From Spirochaetales bacterium (lineage in GTDB: Bacteria; Spirochaetota; Spirochaetia; DSM-2461): a stretch of DNA of 64,000 nucleotides. A model generated the notes under the pieces. The model was not told the origin of the DNA, did not search any database, and saw nothing but the letters and a program-made list of their open reading frames with translations. Shown one piece after another: positions 21,571 through 31,418 of the stretch (position 1 is the stretch's first letter; every line of letters begins with the position of its first letter). The stretch is taken from positions 1-64,000 of the forward strand of contig JAQQAP010000041.1 of the NCBI GenBank assembly GCA_028533045.1, read 5' to 3'. The translations under genes were made by a program, and so were the position numbers.

Positions 21571-21593
21571 TTAACAGGTCTTAGTTGTTAAAA

Positions 21594-22703
21594 CTATTCA
21601 GCTTCAACAAACACACCACCCTGTACCTGGTATACAACGAATCCTACACCAATGGCTTCTCCGCCCTTGTCGAAGCTGATGCTTCCCAGGGGAGTGTCCA
21701 CGTAGTTGGAGGTAAGCGCTTCGGTAATAGCGGCATACTCGGTGCTGTCTGCTACATCAATGGCGTTACAGATAGCCAGCATGGCTGCGTAAGCGTTATA
21801 GAAGAAGGCACCGGGCTCTTCACCGTATTTTGCCAGGTGATCGGCACCGGCTTTCTGGTAAAGAGGAGTAGAACTGGTATCGATGGGACCGGTAGCGTAA
21901 ACGCCTTCGGCGAATTCACCGGCTACGTCGATAAAAGTCTGGTCCTTAACACCGTCGTCGGAAAGGAAGGGCATATCCATACCTTTGTTCTTCATCTGGG
22001 TAACCAGCTTGGAAGCTTCCGGATGGTAACCACCCCATACGAGGGCTTCCGCACCGGAGTTGTCAACCTTGTTAAGGATGGCGCTGTAGTCAACACCACC
22101 GGGAGTTACACCTTCGAAAAGCACTACTTCAATACCGGCAGCAGTAGCACCGGACTGTACGAGCTCGGCAAAACCCTTACCGTAGTCACCCTTGTCGTGG
22201 AGAACGGCAATCTTAGTGAGTCCCATGGACTGGATAAACTCAACTTCCGTAACGGCCTGAGCGTTGTCGGAAGCGATGGTTCTGTAAAAATTGGTATAAT
22301 CTTTGGTCAGATCCGGGTTGGTAGCAGAGGGAGAGATGGTAACAAGATCGGAATCCTGATAAATCCCCAGGGCCGCTTTGGTAGCACCGGAACAGATATG
22401 TCCCAGAACGGCAACAACACCTTCACCGGCCAGTTTAGAGGCTGTGTTGGTAGCGATTTCCGGCTTACACTGATCGTCTTCTACAACGAGTTCAATCATC
22501 TTGCCGTCAATACCGCCTGCAGCGTTGATTTCTTCGGCAACGAGCTGAGCTGCGTTAACTGTGGGAAGACCGTAGGAGGCCAAGTCACCCGTATGGGCAC
22601 CGCCTACACCGATTTTGATGGTTTTAGCTCCCTGCTGACATCCGGTCAGACCCAGGGCCAAAGCCACTACGAGAGTCAGAAGCACTACTGAAATTTTCTT
22701 CAT
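21594..22703 (-). CDS. livJ: Branched-chain amino-acid binding lipoprotein LivJ/LivK
   Basis: 369 residues. The signal peptide ends in the lipobox ALGLTGCQQG, so the mature protein is anchored through Cys21. The body follows the type I periplasmic binding fold: IKIGVGGAHTGDLASYG near 30, NAAGGIDGKMIELVVEDDQ near 60, AVLGHICSGATKAALGIYQD near 95. It captures branched-chain or similar amino acids and delivers them to LivHMGF. It is first in the liv gene order with its own promoter (TTGACT-17-TAGGGT) and a strong AAGGAGA Shine-Dalgarno. Confidence 0.96.
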   Translation of the reverse strand: MKKISVVLLTLVVALALGLTGCQQGAKTIKIGVGGAHTGDLASYGLPTVNAAQLVAEEINAAGGIDGKMIELVVEDDQCKPEIATNTASKLAGEGVVAVLGHICSGATKAALGIYQDSDLVTISPSATNPDLTKDYTNFYRTIASDNAQAVTEVEFIQSMGLTKIAVLHDKGDYGKGFAELVQSGATAAGIEVVLFEGVTPGGVDYSAILNKVDNSGAEALVWGGYHPEASKLVTQMKNKGMDMPFLSDDGVKDQTFIDVAGEFAEGVYATGPIDTSSTPLYQKAGADHLAKYGEEPGAFFYNAYAAMLAICNAIDVADSTEYAAITEALTSNYVDTPLGSISFDKGGEAIGVGFVVYQVQGGVFVEAE

Positions 22704-22738
22704 AGACTTTCTCCTTTTCCTTATCTTCAGTGATTACA

Positions 22739-22767
22739 ACCCTATTACGAAATCTGGAAAAAGTCAA
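22739..22767 (-). promoter_or_regulatory. livJ promoter
   Basis: TTGACT (22762-22767), a 17-bp spacer and TAGGGT (22739-22744) on the minus strand, giving a leader of about 30 nt containing AAGGAGA before the livJ ATG. The -10 box is weak. Unlike several other promoters in this window, this transcript has a normal leader. Confidence 0.5.
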
Positions 22768-22817
22768 TTATTATGGCAAAGAGTTGCCATAAAGGGGGAT
22801 TTTTTAACGAATATCGA

Positions 22818-24254
22818 TTAAATTGACCGTATTATTTCGAATATCAGATTGTATACCATTTGAATCGAGGGAATAAGCAGCCGTTCATCGGGGGAATGGG
22901 GGTTTTCTATGGTCGGTCCCAGGGAGATCATATCCATACCTTTGTATTTACTTCCGATAATTCCCGTCTCAAGGCCGGCGTGAATCACTTCCACAACAGC
23001 TTCCCTATCGTAAAGATTTCCATAGATTTCTTTGGTTTTCGCAAGAAGTGAACTGTCCCAATCGGGCTGCCAAGAGGGATATCGGTTATTGCTTACGATA
23101 TTCGTACATCCGGCCAAACGGGCGGAGGCCACGGTCCGTAGGTTGATTTCCTTTAAGCGGCTCATGACGGAGCTGCGCTGACTGGTGGAAAAATGGAAGG
23201 TCTTCCCCGTCTTCTTAACGGCTGCCAGGTTGGCCGATGTTTCCACCAGATTATCGATCTCCCGGGAGAGGGATACAACCCCGTGGGGGAGAGAAAGAAT
23301 CAGGTCTATAAATTGTAAGAAAGAAGCCGCCCCAAGACATTCGGTCCGTGCGGGTCCTTTACAATCAAGGGAGATAGTCAGGTTGGAGTCAGCCTGGCCC
23401 AATTCAGCTTTGAAAATCTCTTCCCAGCGGCTTAACTCAGCCTGATTTCGGTCTACCCCGCCCTTTTTCACAAGCAGAACCAGTTCGGCTCGCCGGGCCA
23501 GGGCATTTGTCGCGCCGGACCCACTTTGGAAATCCACAAGAGACAGGTTTTCATCAAGGAGACCCGCCAGAAGTCGTCCGGCCAACTGAATCGCCGAAGC
23601 CCTTCCTTTATTAATATCCACTCCCGAATGGCCGCCGGTCAGGCCGTCGATAAGGATTTCACAAATCTCACCTTCAGCCTTTTCCCACTCCCCTTCAAAG
23701 TCAAAGTGACAGTCCGAACCGCCGGCACACCCCACAGTAAGCACCCCTTCATCCTCCGAATCGATGTTAATTAGGGTGCGGCCGGAAAGAAAATCCGATT
23801 CCAGCCCGTTTGCTCCCAGCAGTCCGATCTCCTCGTCGCTGGTAATAAGGATTTCCAGTGGGCCGTGGGATACTTCGGGATTAAGGGCCAGATCAAAGGC
23901 CATGGCCAAAGCGATGCCGTTGTCCGCCCCCAGGGTTGTATTGCGGGCCCGGAGCCACTCCCCGTCGCGGTAAAGATCCAGAGGATCGCGGGAGAAATCG
24001 TGATCCGAATCGGGAGTCTTTTCGCAAACCATATCGGAATGGCCCTGAAGAATAAGGGTGGGCCGATCCTCCAGACCTTCTGAGGCGGGGACCTTTATAA
24101 GGATGTTGTCGATTTTATCGCTCTTCCACTCAAATCCATGCTCTTCGGCCCAGGAAGTTATCCAGCCTTTTACGGGCCCCCGATTTCCCGACTGGCGGGG
24201 TATGACGGAGAGTTCTGTGAATATGTCCAGGATCTGTTCTGTTCTATCGGTCAT
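22818..24254 (-). CDS. pepD: M20 family aminoacyl-histidine dipeptidase (PepD)
   Basis: 478 residues from the ATG at 24254, which follows AAGGAG; an upstream in-frame ATG lies within lnt and lacks a ribosome site. M20 metallopeptidase features: LQGHSDMVCEK (metal His and Asp) near 70, TTLGADNGIALAMA near 105, ITSDEEIGLLGANGLE with the catalytic and metal Glu near 135, and a C-terminal HAGLETG plus IISLGPTIENPHSPDE-type motif. The dimerisation lid domain lies between. PepD hydrolyses Xaa-His and other dipeptides using two metal ions in the cytoplasm. The start overlaps the lnt 3' end by 11 bp, so the two are cotranscribed. Confidence 0.93.
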   Translation of the reverse strand: MTDRTEQILDIFTELSVIPRQSGNRGPVKGWITSWAEEHGFEWKSDKIDNILIKVPASEGLEDRPTLILQGHSDMVCEKTPDSDHDFSRDPLDLYRDGEWLRARNTTLGADNGIALAMAFDLALNPEVSHGPLEILITSDEEIGLLGANGLESDFLSGRTLINIDSEDEGVLTVGCAGGSDCHFDFEGEWEKAEGEICEILIDGLTGGHSGVDINKGRASAIQLAGRLLAGLLDENLSLVDFQSGSGATNALARRAELVLLVKKGGVDRNQAELSRWEEIFKAELGQADSNLTISLDCKGPARTECLGAASFLQFIDLILSLPHGVVSLSREIDNLVETSANLAAVKKTGKTFHFSTSQRSSVMSRLKEINLRTVASARLAGCTNIVSNNRYPSWQPDWDSSLLAKTKEIYGNLYDREAVVEVIHAGLETGIIGSKYKGMDMISLGPTIENPHSPDERLLIPSIQMVYNLIFEIIRSI

Positions 24255-25812
24255 TTTTTCTCTCCTTGAGGGTGGTGAGGACAAAGTAAACAGCCGCCCC
24301 CAGGGAAGCAAGCACGATTAAAAGCTCGAACCAGTCGCCCAGACGGGTATAAACGGTTGTCCTTCCCGTATAAACCGGGGTGTCGTAGGTCAGATAGTCG
24401 TCCGTAAAGGGCTGGAGATAGGCCAGAAGCTCCCCGTTGGGGGAAATAACCGCCGTAAAACCGGAACAGGTGGACCGTACCATGGAACGGCGGTTCTCCA
24501 CACTGCGAAAAACAGCCATGGCCCCATGCTGCATGCAGGCGGCGGCCGCAGGAGACCAAGCGTCGTTGGTTATATTAACAATAACTTCCGCCCCCTCTTT
24601 TACAAAGCCCCGGGCCAGATAGGGAAAAACATCCTCATAGCAGATGGTACAGGAGAACTTCACGCCCCCCTGCTCCAAAACGGTCCACTCCTCGCCGTGT
24701 TCGTACATGGCCGCCCCCTGGTCCAGTATGTACTGGTGAAGACGGGGCATGAGCCTCTCATAGGGAAAATACTCTCCAAAGGGGACCAGGTGGAGCTTAT
24801 GGTAGCGGTCGGTAATTTCCCCATCTTCAAAGAGGAGGGCCGCATTCCAGCTTTTCTTTTCGTTCCCGTCCATTACCGAATCGTTGTTACCAATGATAAA
24901 ATCGATCCCCGACTCTTTAAAGAAGCTGCGAAGCTGCTTAACGAGGACCAGTTTTTCCGATTCCTGACGGTACTTTTCGTGCCACTCGATAGCCGGAACA
25001 AAGGCCGTTTCCGGCCAAATAACCACATCCGGCTTGTCAGCCTCAATGGCCCGGGCGGAAAGGTCGCTTAAGTTGCGGTAGGCTTTTTTATACTGCTCAA
25101 CGCTGCTGCGCCAGGCGTCCTCGTTATGCTGGATCAGAGTGGTACGCCAGGTGGGGCTTTCCGAGTAGTCCACCATGGCCAACCTGCCGTACATCAGCAC
25201 AGCCGCCAAAACCGAGCCGTAAACAACAGCGGGCTTGAAAGTCTTCCAGGAGAGAACCTCCTTTAAAGGCACATAGTTTATTACCCAGGCGATGTAGGCG
25301 GAAGGAATGACGACGAGAAGGGAAACGCCCAAAACGCCGGTGATGTCCGCAATGCCTATAAGGGAGAGGAAGCGGAATTGGGTATAGCCCAGAATGCCAT
25401 AGGTATAACCGACAAATCCCTTGGCTCGGACCACTTCGTAGAGCACCCAAAAAAGGCTCTGAAACAGCCAGGAGCGGCGGGGCATGCGGGTGTCGGCCCA
25501 TTTGAAAAGGGGAAAGAAAGCCAGAAAAAAGCCGGCGTAAATAATGGGCACCACAATATAGGCTACCGGATTGAACACTTCCAGCCAGAAATTCAGAATA
25601 CGATAGGTCACAAAACCATAAAAAATCCCGTAAAGCACCGTTTTTAGCCAATTAGCCCTATGAATTACCACAAAAAGGGGAATAAGGGAAAACCAGGCCA
25701 GGAAGGACCAGCCCCAATCGTCAAGAAAACTGGGAAAAGCCAGGGAGTAGAGGAAAGACGAGAGGACGAGAAGTCCCAATTCCAGGAGTATATTCAATAT
25801 GTTTTTTTTCAT
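24244..25812 (-). CDS. lnt: Apolipoprotein N-acyltransferase
   Basis: 522 residues from the ATG at 25812; a longer in-frame version would read through the promoter region. Six to eight N-terminal membrane segments (about 1-215) precede a nitrilase-like periplasmic domain. The catalytic triad can be read: Glu in VVIWPETAFVP, Lys in YHKLHLVPFGEYFP, Cys in SCTICYEDVFPYLARG. A C-terminal membrane segment follows. Lnt N-acylates the diacylglyceryl-Cys of lipoproteins and supports a diderm envelope; lipobox-bearing binding proteins occur in this window. A TATAAT box lies at 25846-25851, and the gene is divergent from the aminotransferase at 25950. Confidence 0.95.
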   Translation of the reverse strand: MKKNILNILLELGLLVLSSFLYSLAFPSFLDDWGWSFLAWFSLIPLFVVIHRANWLKTVLYGIFYGFVTYRILNFWLEVFNPVAYIVVPIIYAGFFLAFFPLFKWADTRMPRRSWLFQSLFWVLYEVVRAKGFVGYTYGILGYTQFRFLSLIGIADITGVLGVSLLVVIPSAYIAWVINYVPLKEVLSWKTFKPAVVYGSVLAAVLMYGRLAMVDYSESPTWRTTLIQHNEDAWRSSVEQYKKAYRNLSDLSARAIEADKPDVVIWPETAFVPAIEWHEKYRQESEKLVLVKQLRSFFKESGIDFIIGNNDSVMDGNEKKSWNAALLFEDGEITDRYHKLHLVPFGEYFPYERLMPRLHQYILDQGAAMYEHGEEWTVLEQGGVKFSCTICYEDVFPYLARGFVKEGAEVIVNITNDAWSPAAAACMQHGAMAVFRSVENRRSMVRSTCSGFTAVISPNGELLAYLQPFTDDYLTYDTPVYTGRTTVYTRLGDWFELLIVLASLGAAVYFVLTTLKERKNDR

Positions 25813-25895
25813 GGGCCGAAGGCGCTCCTTTTTCGGGTGAATCCCATTATAGCCAAGGGGACCTTTTTTTAAAAGGGTTGTAAGGGGTCTTCCTC

Positions 25896-25924
25896 TTGTC
25901 CCTGCCACACAAGAAGTGTAATAT
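25896..25924 (+). promoter_or_regulatory. Promoter of the aminotransferase-thrH operon
   Basis: TTGTCC (25896-25901), a 17-bp spacer and TAATAT (25919-25924), then a short leader with GAGGAGG before the ATG at 25950. Both boxes deviate at two positions from consensus, so this is a moderate candidate. Confidence 0.45.
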
Positions 25925-25949
25925 AGCCGGAAATAGAGAGGAGGAAAGA

Positions 25950-27002
25950 ATGGCACCCAACCACGGGGGACTCAACTACAAGGCACTGAATGATGCGGGC
26001 ATCAGTCCGGACAAAGTCCTTGACTTTAGCGTCAGCATTAATCCCGAGCCCCTACCCGGCGAAGTCTACGAAGCCTTCCGGAACGCCCCTATAGAACGCT
26101 ATCCCGACTCCTCCTCCCACCTCTTAAAAGAGGAAATCGCCCGGGCCTACAGCCTCCCCTATGAGGAGCTGCTCGTGGTTAACGGCACCTCCCAGGCGGT
26201 TTTCCTTCTGGCGGGAACCTTCCTAAAAGAAGACACCCCCTGGCTGCTGGCCGGGCCGACCTACTCGGAATATGCCGACGCCTGCCGCCTCTATTCCAAA
26301 AGAGAGCTGCGCATAGACAGCGCCGAGGAGGCCAATTTTCGTCCCTCCCCGGAAAAACTGATCGAGACCCTGCGTAAAGAGCGCCCCGCCCTCCTGTGGC
26401 TCTGCAGCCCCAATAATCCCACCGGCCATGTCCTGGCCGAAGAGGATTTCCATAGAATTAGGGAAGCGGCCCTGGAAACGAACACCCTCTTTATTCTGGA
26501 CGAAGCCTACCGCTGCTTCATGGCGGAAGAAAAACAGTACAAAACAGAATACCCCGGTGTGGTGAACCTTAGGTCCATGACCAAGGATTTCTCCATTCCC
26601 GGCCTGCGCCTCGGCTATGTTCGGGCATCGGAAGATGTAATTGAACAACTGGCCCTCCGCCAGCCCGAATGGAGTGTATCCGCCCCGGCCCAGGAGGCGG
26701 GACAGGCGGCTCTCCAGCAGCTGGATTACTTTAGGAAAACCTGGAACACCGTCTCCCGGATGACCGAAGACTTTCGTCTGGCCGTGGAAGAAGCGGGATA
26801 CCAAACCTACCCTACGGGAAGCAATTTCTTCCTGGTAAAAGTAGGGGACCTGGACCAGCTTAAAGAGGCCTTTTGGAAAGAGTATATAACCGTGAGGGAC
26901 TGCGCTTCCTTCGGATTAAAGAATATTATGAGGCTGGGAACCCGCACAAGGGAAGATAACGCCCGGCTGATAAAAGTACTTATTGAGGAGAGAAAACAAT
27001 GA
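25950..27002 (+). CDS. Class I/II aminotransferase of the CobD/HisC group
   Basis: 350 residues from the ATG at 25950, preceded by GAGGAGG. The N-terminal NHGGLNYKALNDAG followed by VLDFSVSINPEPLP is the CobD-like opening; CSPNNPTGH (near 153), ILDEAYRCF (near 182) and the PLP lysine in SMTKDFSIPGLRLGY (Lys212) complete the fold. The family includes L-threonine-O-3-phosphate decarboxylase (CobD) and histidinol-phosphate aminotransferase; which reaction applies is not decided by sequence. No cobalamin or histidine genes are nearby. The stop overlaps the ATG of thrH (ATGA), and ThrH makes or uses phosphorylated hydroxy-amino acids, which favours a phospho-amino-acid substrate (inference). Confidence 0.85.
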   Translation: MAPNHGGLNYKALNDAGISPDKVLDFSVSINPEPLPGEVYEAFRNAPIERYPDSSSHLLKEEIARAYSLPYEELLVVNGTSQAVFLLAGTFLKEDTPWLLAGPTYSEYADACRLYSKRELRIDSAEEANFRPSPEKLIETLRKERPALLWLCSPNNPTGHVLAEEDFHRIREAALETNTLFILDEAYRCFMAEEKQYKTEYPGVVNLRSMTKDFSIPGLRLGYVRASEDVIEQLALRQPEWSVSAPAQEAGQAALQQLDYFRKTWNTVSRMTEDFRLAVEEAGYQTYPTGSNFFLVKVGDLDQLKEAFWKEYITVRDCASFGLKNIMRLGTRTREDNARLIKVLIEERKQ

Positions 27003-27604
27003 ATTTAGTCTGCCTGGACCTGGAAGGTGTACTTATACCGGAAATCTGGATCAATTTTGCCGAAGCCACCGGCATCGATGAGTTAAAAATGACCACTCGC
27101 GATGAGCCCGACTACAATGTGCTCATGAGCAAGAGACTGGCGATCCTGGAACGGGAAGGACTCAAGCTGGAGGACATCCAGAAAGTCATCGGTGGGATGG
27201 ACCCCCTCCCCGGCGCCCAGGAATTCCTGAATGAACTCAGAAGCAAAACCCAGGTAATCATCCTGTCGGACACCTTCGAGCAGTTCGCCAAGCCTCTAAT
27301 GGAAAAACTCGGCTGGCCTACCCTTTTCTGCAACAGCCTGGTTGTGGAAGAAGACGGAACCATTAGCGATTTTAAATTAAGACAGCAGGACGGTAAGAAG
27401 AAAGCGGTCGTTGCCTTTAGATCTACGGGAACACAGATTTTCGCAGCGGGAGACTCCTACAACGACGTGACCATGCTCAAAGAAGCCGATAAGGGGGCCC
27501 TCTTCAAGTCCCCCGCTTCCATTCAGGCCGAATTCCCCCAGCTCCCCGCCTTTGACGAGTACGGCGACCTGATGGGACTGATCGACGAATTTCTTGACGT
27601 CTAA
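26999..27604 (+). CDS. thrH: ThrH: phosphoserine phosphatase / phosphoserine:homoserine phosphotransferase
   Basis: 201 residues, the usual ThrH length. HAD motif I is LVCLDLEGVLIPEIW (first Asp nucleophile), motif II ILSDTFEQF, and motif III FAAGDSYNDVTML. The ThrH-typical TTRDEPDYNVLM segment follows motif I. ThrH can hydrolyse phosphoserine or move its phosphate to homoserine, bypassing homoserine kinase (shown for the Pseudomonas enzyme). It is translationally coupled to the upstream CobD-like aminotransferase. Its stop codon overlaps the stop of the convergent downstream gene by 4 bp. Confidence 0.93.
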   Translation: MNLVCLDLEGVLIPEIWINFAEATGIDELKMTTRDEPDYNVLMSKRLAILEREGLKLEDIQKVIGGMDPLPGAQEFLNELRSKTQVIILSDTFEQFAKPLMEKLGWPTLFCNSLVVEEDGTISDFKLRQQDGKKKAVVAFRSTGTQIFAAGDSYNDVTMLKEADKGALFKSPASIQAEFPQLPAFDEYGDLMGLIDEFLDV

Positions 27605-28287
27605 TTAGCTTCCTTACGCATCTTGGCCTCCCGGATCAACTCCAGTGCCATATTACGGGTTTTTCTCCTGTAACCGGAGGAGCCCCGGGAGACCCGGCTA
27701 AGCCCGTCCATTATTTCGGAATTTTCAAAAACGTCTTCGTTAGATTCGGAAAGGCGGGCCACCGCTTCCAGGGTTATCAATATAAGAGCCTCATGATCAT
27801 ACACGGTTCTTCTCACATTGAGGATCCGACCATAGGCCTGGAGTATAGAGCCCCTGTTTTCCGTAGTGATTTGGGAAGAAGCCGTCACGGCAGCACCGAC
27901 AGGTAGAATATCGTTGCCGTAATTCATCACATTCACCAGTGTCCTGACCGAGCCCTCATCACCGTAAAACCCCAAAAGCTCGGCGGCACCAGCCCCTATG
28001 GCAGAAGACTCCTTGGAAAGAGCCATTCCTTCATAGGTAATAGTCGTAATCCCTTCGGAGGCCAAAAACTGAAGAATATCCACCGCTCCGTCTTTCTCCT
28101 CCGGCGTCGGAGATTGGGAAAGAAGGTTTTCCAACTCGATTAATGCGGTTTCCTTGATTTCCGGATCATTGCTTTCGGCAAATCCTTTTATCATCAGGAG
28201 TCGAGCGGAACTGTCCTCTCCGTCCTGAGCCCACACAAGGGCTGCCGGAAAAATCAATAATAGCAAAAATACCTTGATCTGTCTCAT
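27601..28287 (-). CDS. Secreted HEAT-like repeat protein
   Basis: 228 residues from the ATG at 28287, preceded by AAGGAAGG; an in-frame ATG 33 bases earlier is not favoured. Residues 1-20 form a signal peptide (KVFLLLLIFPAALVWAQ). The mature part is alpha-helical with HEAT-like repeats, for example DPEIKETALIELENLLSQ, GAGAAELLGFYGDEGSVRTL and DHEALILITLEAVARLSES. Such proteins act as scaffolds; no enzymatic motif is seen. It is monocistronic and convergent with thrH. Confidence 0.7.
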   Translation of the reverse strand: MRQIKVFLLLLIFPAALVWAQDGEDSSARLLMIKGFAESNDPEIKETALIELENLLSQSPTPEEKDGAVDILQFLASEGITTITYEGMALSKESSAIGAGAAELLGFYGDEGSVRTLVNVMNYGNDILPVGAAVTASSQITTENRGSILQAYGRILNVRRTVYDHEALILITLEAVARLSESNEDVFENSEIMDGLSRVSRGSSGYRRKTRNMALELIREAKMRKEAN

Positions 28288-28404
28288 AGTTACCTTCCTT
28301 TGTTTACCCCATTCTCTCATTATCGACCCAAGGAGAGTAATTCTATATTTTTTTGCAATTCCCCTTTTTATCTATAAACTTCATACTAAGGGAGACAACA
28401 AAAC

Positions 28405-29985
28405 ATGAAGTTAAAAGGAAATTTAATAGGAAGCTTTTCCATCGTATTAATCATCATGACTTTCCTGGGGTTATTTGCCGTTAACAGACTGAATTACCTG
28501 GCCGGACTTACGGAAAAACTCTACCGCCACCCCTATGCGGTCAGCGTTGCCGTAGTGGAAATAGAGAGGGATATCATTGCCATACACCGCGCTATGAAGG
28601 ATGTGGCCTTAGCGAAAACCCCCTCTGAAATTGACGCAGCCTACGCCACGGCGAATGAGTACGAAGAAGACATCCTCTACAATTTCACAATTCTGGAAGA
28701 ACGCTTCCTGGGAGACCCCCAGCTGTGGATAAGCGCCCGGCAGGATATCATAGAGTGGCGGGAGATCCGTCAAACCGTAGTGGACAACATGAAAGCGGGC
28801 AACACGGCCCTTGCCGGAGAGATTACGAAAACAACCGGAGTTGACCAGATCAATCTCATAAACAAGGAGATCAGAGCCCTGGAAGACTTTGCCTCCAACA
28901 AGGCCGTATCCTTCCATGACAATGCACAAAAGGAGAAAAAGAGAACCATCATCGCCTCCTTTATGATAATAGGAGCCGCCTTTATCATCTCCTTTTTCAT
29001 AGCCCTCTGGCTCATTAGAAGCATTTTGAGCCAACTGGGCGAAGACCCGGCGGAAATTAATTCTGTGGCAGAAAAAATAGCCCGGGGCGATTTGAATATA
29101 GATTTCGCCGCAGGCCGTAAGAAGGGAGTATACCAATCCATGGATGTGATGACCGAAAACCTGAACAAGACCCTGGGTAACATAAGTACCTCCTCCTCGG
29201 AAGTCTCCGGGGGAGCCGCCCAGATATCTTCTACGAGCCAACAGATTTCCACAGGAGCCTCCCAACAGGCCTCCAGCACGGAAGAGGTGGCCAGCTCCAT
29301 GGAAGAACTGGTTTCCAATATTTTACAGAATACGGAAAATGCCCGGAAAGCCGCTCAAATATCAAAAAAGATTACCAGCGAAGCGGAAGTAGGAGAAAAA
29401 TCGGTACAACAAACCGTTACAGCCATGAAAACCATAGCGGAGAAAATCTCCGTCATTGAAGAAATTGCCAGAAACACCAATATGCTGGCTCTCAATGCGG
29501 CCATAGAAGCGGCAAGAGCCGGGGATGTGGGCAAAGGTTTTGCCGTAGTGGCGGCGGAAGTAAAAAAACTGGCTGAACACTCGGGAGAAGCAGCCGGAGA
29601 GATAACCGAGATATCCCTGAACAGCGTTAAAACCGCCGAAGAAGCGGGAAACATAATTATGAACCTTATCCCGCAGATTCAGGAGTCCGGCGAAGTAATA
29701 CAGGAAATTTCCGTCTCCAGCGAAGAACAGAACAAAGGGGCGGAACAGATAAACAATGCCATTCAGCAGCTGGACGGCGTAATCCAGCAAAATGCCTCGG
29801 CCGCCGAAGAGATGGCCTCCATGTCGGAAGAACTGAGCAGTCAGGCCCAAATGATGTCGGAACAGGTTTCCTTCTTTACTCTAAGCGGCCCGTCCCTTAC
29901 CCGGTCCCTCCCCCGGAAAGAACTTGTTTCCGCCAGAGAAGAAGTGACCAATCTGGAAAACGAGCAGAATTTCGAGGAATTCTAA
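28405..29985 (+). CDS. Methyl-accepting chemotaxis protein with four-helix-bundle-type sensor
   Basis: 526 residues. TM1 at about 8-28, a short helical periplasmic domain (29-175) resembling 4HB_MCP ([32 protein letters not shown]), TM2 at about 178-202, HAMP (204-260), and a long signalling coiled coil with the hairpin tip [23 protein letters not shown]. The C-terminus is NFEEF after a charged linker, a likely tether for CheR/CheB because the other two receptors in the window end the same way. It has an AAGGGAG ribosome site. Ligand unknown. Monocistronic, upstream of asnS. Confidence 0.95.
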   Translation: MKLKGNLIGSFSIVLIIMTFLGLFAVNRLNYLAGLTEKLYRHPYAVSVAVVEIERDIIAIHRAMKDVALAKTPSEIDAAYATANEYEEDILYNFTILEERFLGDPQLWISARQDIIEWREIRQTVVDNMKAGNTALAGEITKTTGVDQINLINKEIRALEDFASNKAVSFHDNAQKEKKRTIIASFMIIGAAFIISFFIALWLIRSILSQLGEDPAEINSVAEKIARGDLNIDFAAGRKKGVYQSMDVMTENLNKTLGNISTSSSEVSGGAAQISSTSQQISTGASQQASSTEEVASSMEELVSNILQNTENARKAAQISKKITSEAEVGEKSVQQTVTAMKTIAEKISVIEEIARNTNMLALNAAIEAARAGDVGKGFAVVAAEVKKLAEHSGEAAGEITEISLNSVKTAEEAGNIIMNLIPQIQESGEVIQEISVSSEEQNKGAEQINNAIQQLDGVIQQNASAAEEMASMSEELSSQAQMMSEQVSFFTLSGPSLTRSLPRKELVSAREEVTNLENEQNFEEF

Positions 29986-30000
29986 GGGGGTTCGGGAATA

Positions 30001-30029
30001 TTGCCAATCCCCCGGCTATAGCGTAAACT
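30001..30029 (+). promoter_or_regulatory. asnS promoter, -10 box 6 nt before the ATG
   Basis: TTGCCA (30001-30006), a 17-bp spacer, TAAACT (30024-30029), then six bases to the ATG at 30036. No Shine-Dalgarno is present, so asnS mRNA is probably leaderless. Confidence 0.6.
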
Positions 30030-30035
30030 GTTGCC

Positions 30036-31418
30036 ATGAGAATCAAAGAAATCCTGCAAAGCGACCCCTGCGAAACACCTATTACGGCCAAAGGCTGGGT
30101 CAAAACCAAACGGGACTCCAAGAACGTCTGCTTCCTGGAAGTAACCGACGGCTCCACCATGAAAGGCCTCCAGGTCATCATAGACAAATCGGGAGCCGTC
30201 CCGGAAGAAACCCTCCACCGGGCCGCCACGGGGGCCTCCGTCTCCTGCATAGGGCTCCTTAGCGAATCTCCCGCCAAAGGGCAGAAAGTGGAAATGCAGG
30301 CCTCAAGCCTGGAGATAGTGGGAACCGTCCCCACCGAGGACTACCCCCTCCAGAAAAAGCGCCACTCCTTCGAATTCCTTAGGGACATCGCCCACCTGCG
30401 CCCCCGGACCAACACCTTCGGCGCCGTAGCCCGGGTGCGAAACGCCATGAGCTTCGCCATACACAGCTTCTTCCAGGAGCGGGGCTTCCTCTACGTCCAC
30501 ACCCCCATCATCACCGGAAGCGACACGGAAGGGGCGGGCCAGATGTTCCAGGTCACCACCCTGGACATGGAAAACCTCCCCCGGAACGAAGAAGGCCGAA
30601 CCGACTACGGCAAGGACTTTTTCGGCAGCAAGACCCATATGACCGTCTCCGGCCAACTCCAGGTGGAAAACTACTGCTGCGCCCTGGGCGACGTCTACAC
30701 CTTCGGTCCCACCTTCCGCGCGGAGAACTCCAACACCACCCGCCACCTGGCGGAGTTCTGGATGATCGAGCCGGAAATGGCCTTCTGCGAACTGGAAGGA
30801 AACATGGAACTGGCGGAAGACTTCATCAAATACATTCTCAAATATGTTTTGGAACACTGCGCCGAAGATATGGATTTCTTTAACCAGTGGGTCCTCAAAG
30901 GCGTCAAAGACACCCTGCAGGAAGTAATCGACAAACCCTTCCAGCACATGACCTACACCGACGCCATCGCCGAACTGACAAAAGCAAATGACCGCTTTGA
31001 CTTCAAAGCCAGCTGGGGCTGCGACCTGCAAACGGAACACGAGCGCTACCTCACCGAAGAGGTCTGCCAAGGCCCGGTCATCGTCACCGACTACCCCAAG
31101 GACATCAAAGCCTTCTACATGAAACTTAACGACGACGGCAAAACGGTCCGCGCCATGGACGTTCTCGTCCCCCGGCTGGGTGAAATCATCGGCGGCAGCC
31201 AGCGAGAGGAAAACCTGGAAAAACTCCAGGCCCGCATGGCCCAAATGGACCTGGACGAATCGGAATACTGGTGGTACCTGGAACTGCGCCGCTTCGGCAC
31301 CGTGCCCCACTCCGGCTTTGGTCTGGGCTTCGAACGGCTCATTCAGTACGTAACGGGGTTGCAGAACATCCGAGACGTCATCCCCTTCCCCCGGACCGTA
31401 AAAAACATCGATTTCTAG
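30036..31418 (+). CDS. asnS: Asparaginyl-tRNA synthetase
   Basis: 460 residues, class IIb. An N-terminal OB fold (about 15-110) is followed by the catalytic core with motif 1 ([16 protein letters not shown]), motif 2 ([25 protein letters not shown]) and motif 3 ([27 protein letters not shown]). The ENSNT sequence in motif 2 and the C-terminal [10 protein letters not shown] fit AsnRS rather than AspRS. It charges tRNA-Asn with asparagine in the cytoplasm. Transcribed from a promoter abutting the start codon. Confidence 0.96.
   Translation: MRIKEILQSDPCETPITAKGWVKTKRDSKNVCFLEVTDGSTMKGLQVIIDKSGAVPEETLHRAATGASVSCIGLLSESPAKGQKVEMQASSLEIVGTVPTEDYPLQKKRHSFEFLRDIAHLRPRTNTFGAVARVRNAMSFAIHSFFQERGFLYVHTPIITGSDTEGAGQMFQVTTLDMENLPRNEEGRTDYGKDFFGSKTHMTVSGQLQVENYCCALGDVYTFGPTFRAENSNTTRHLAEFWMIEPEMAFCELEGNMELAEDFIKYILKYVLEHCAEDMDFFNQWVLKGVKDTLQEVIDKPFQHMTYTDAIAELTKANDRFDFKASWGCDLQTEHERYLTEEVCQGPVIVTDYPKDIKAFYMKLNDDGKTVRAMDVLVPRLGEIIGGSQREENLEKLQARMAQMDLDESEYWWYLELRRFGTVPHSGFGLGFERLIQYVTGLQNIRDVIPFPRTVKNIDF

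Noticed and set aside
21585..22691. 368-codon plus-strand open frame over livJ
   Set aside because: It mirrors the livJ coding frame on the other strand; livJ has a lipobox and all family motifs.
25950..27002. Calling the aminotransferase cobD or hisC outright
   Set aside because: Sequence motifs are shared by both groups, and no cobalamin or histidine pathway genes are in the window.
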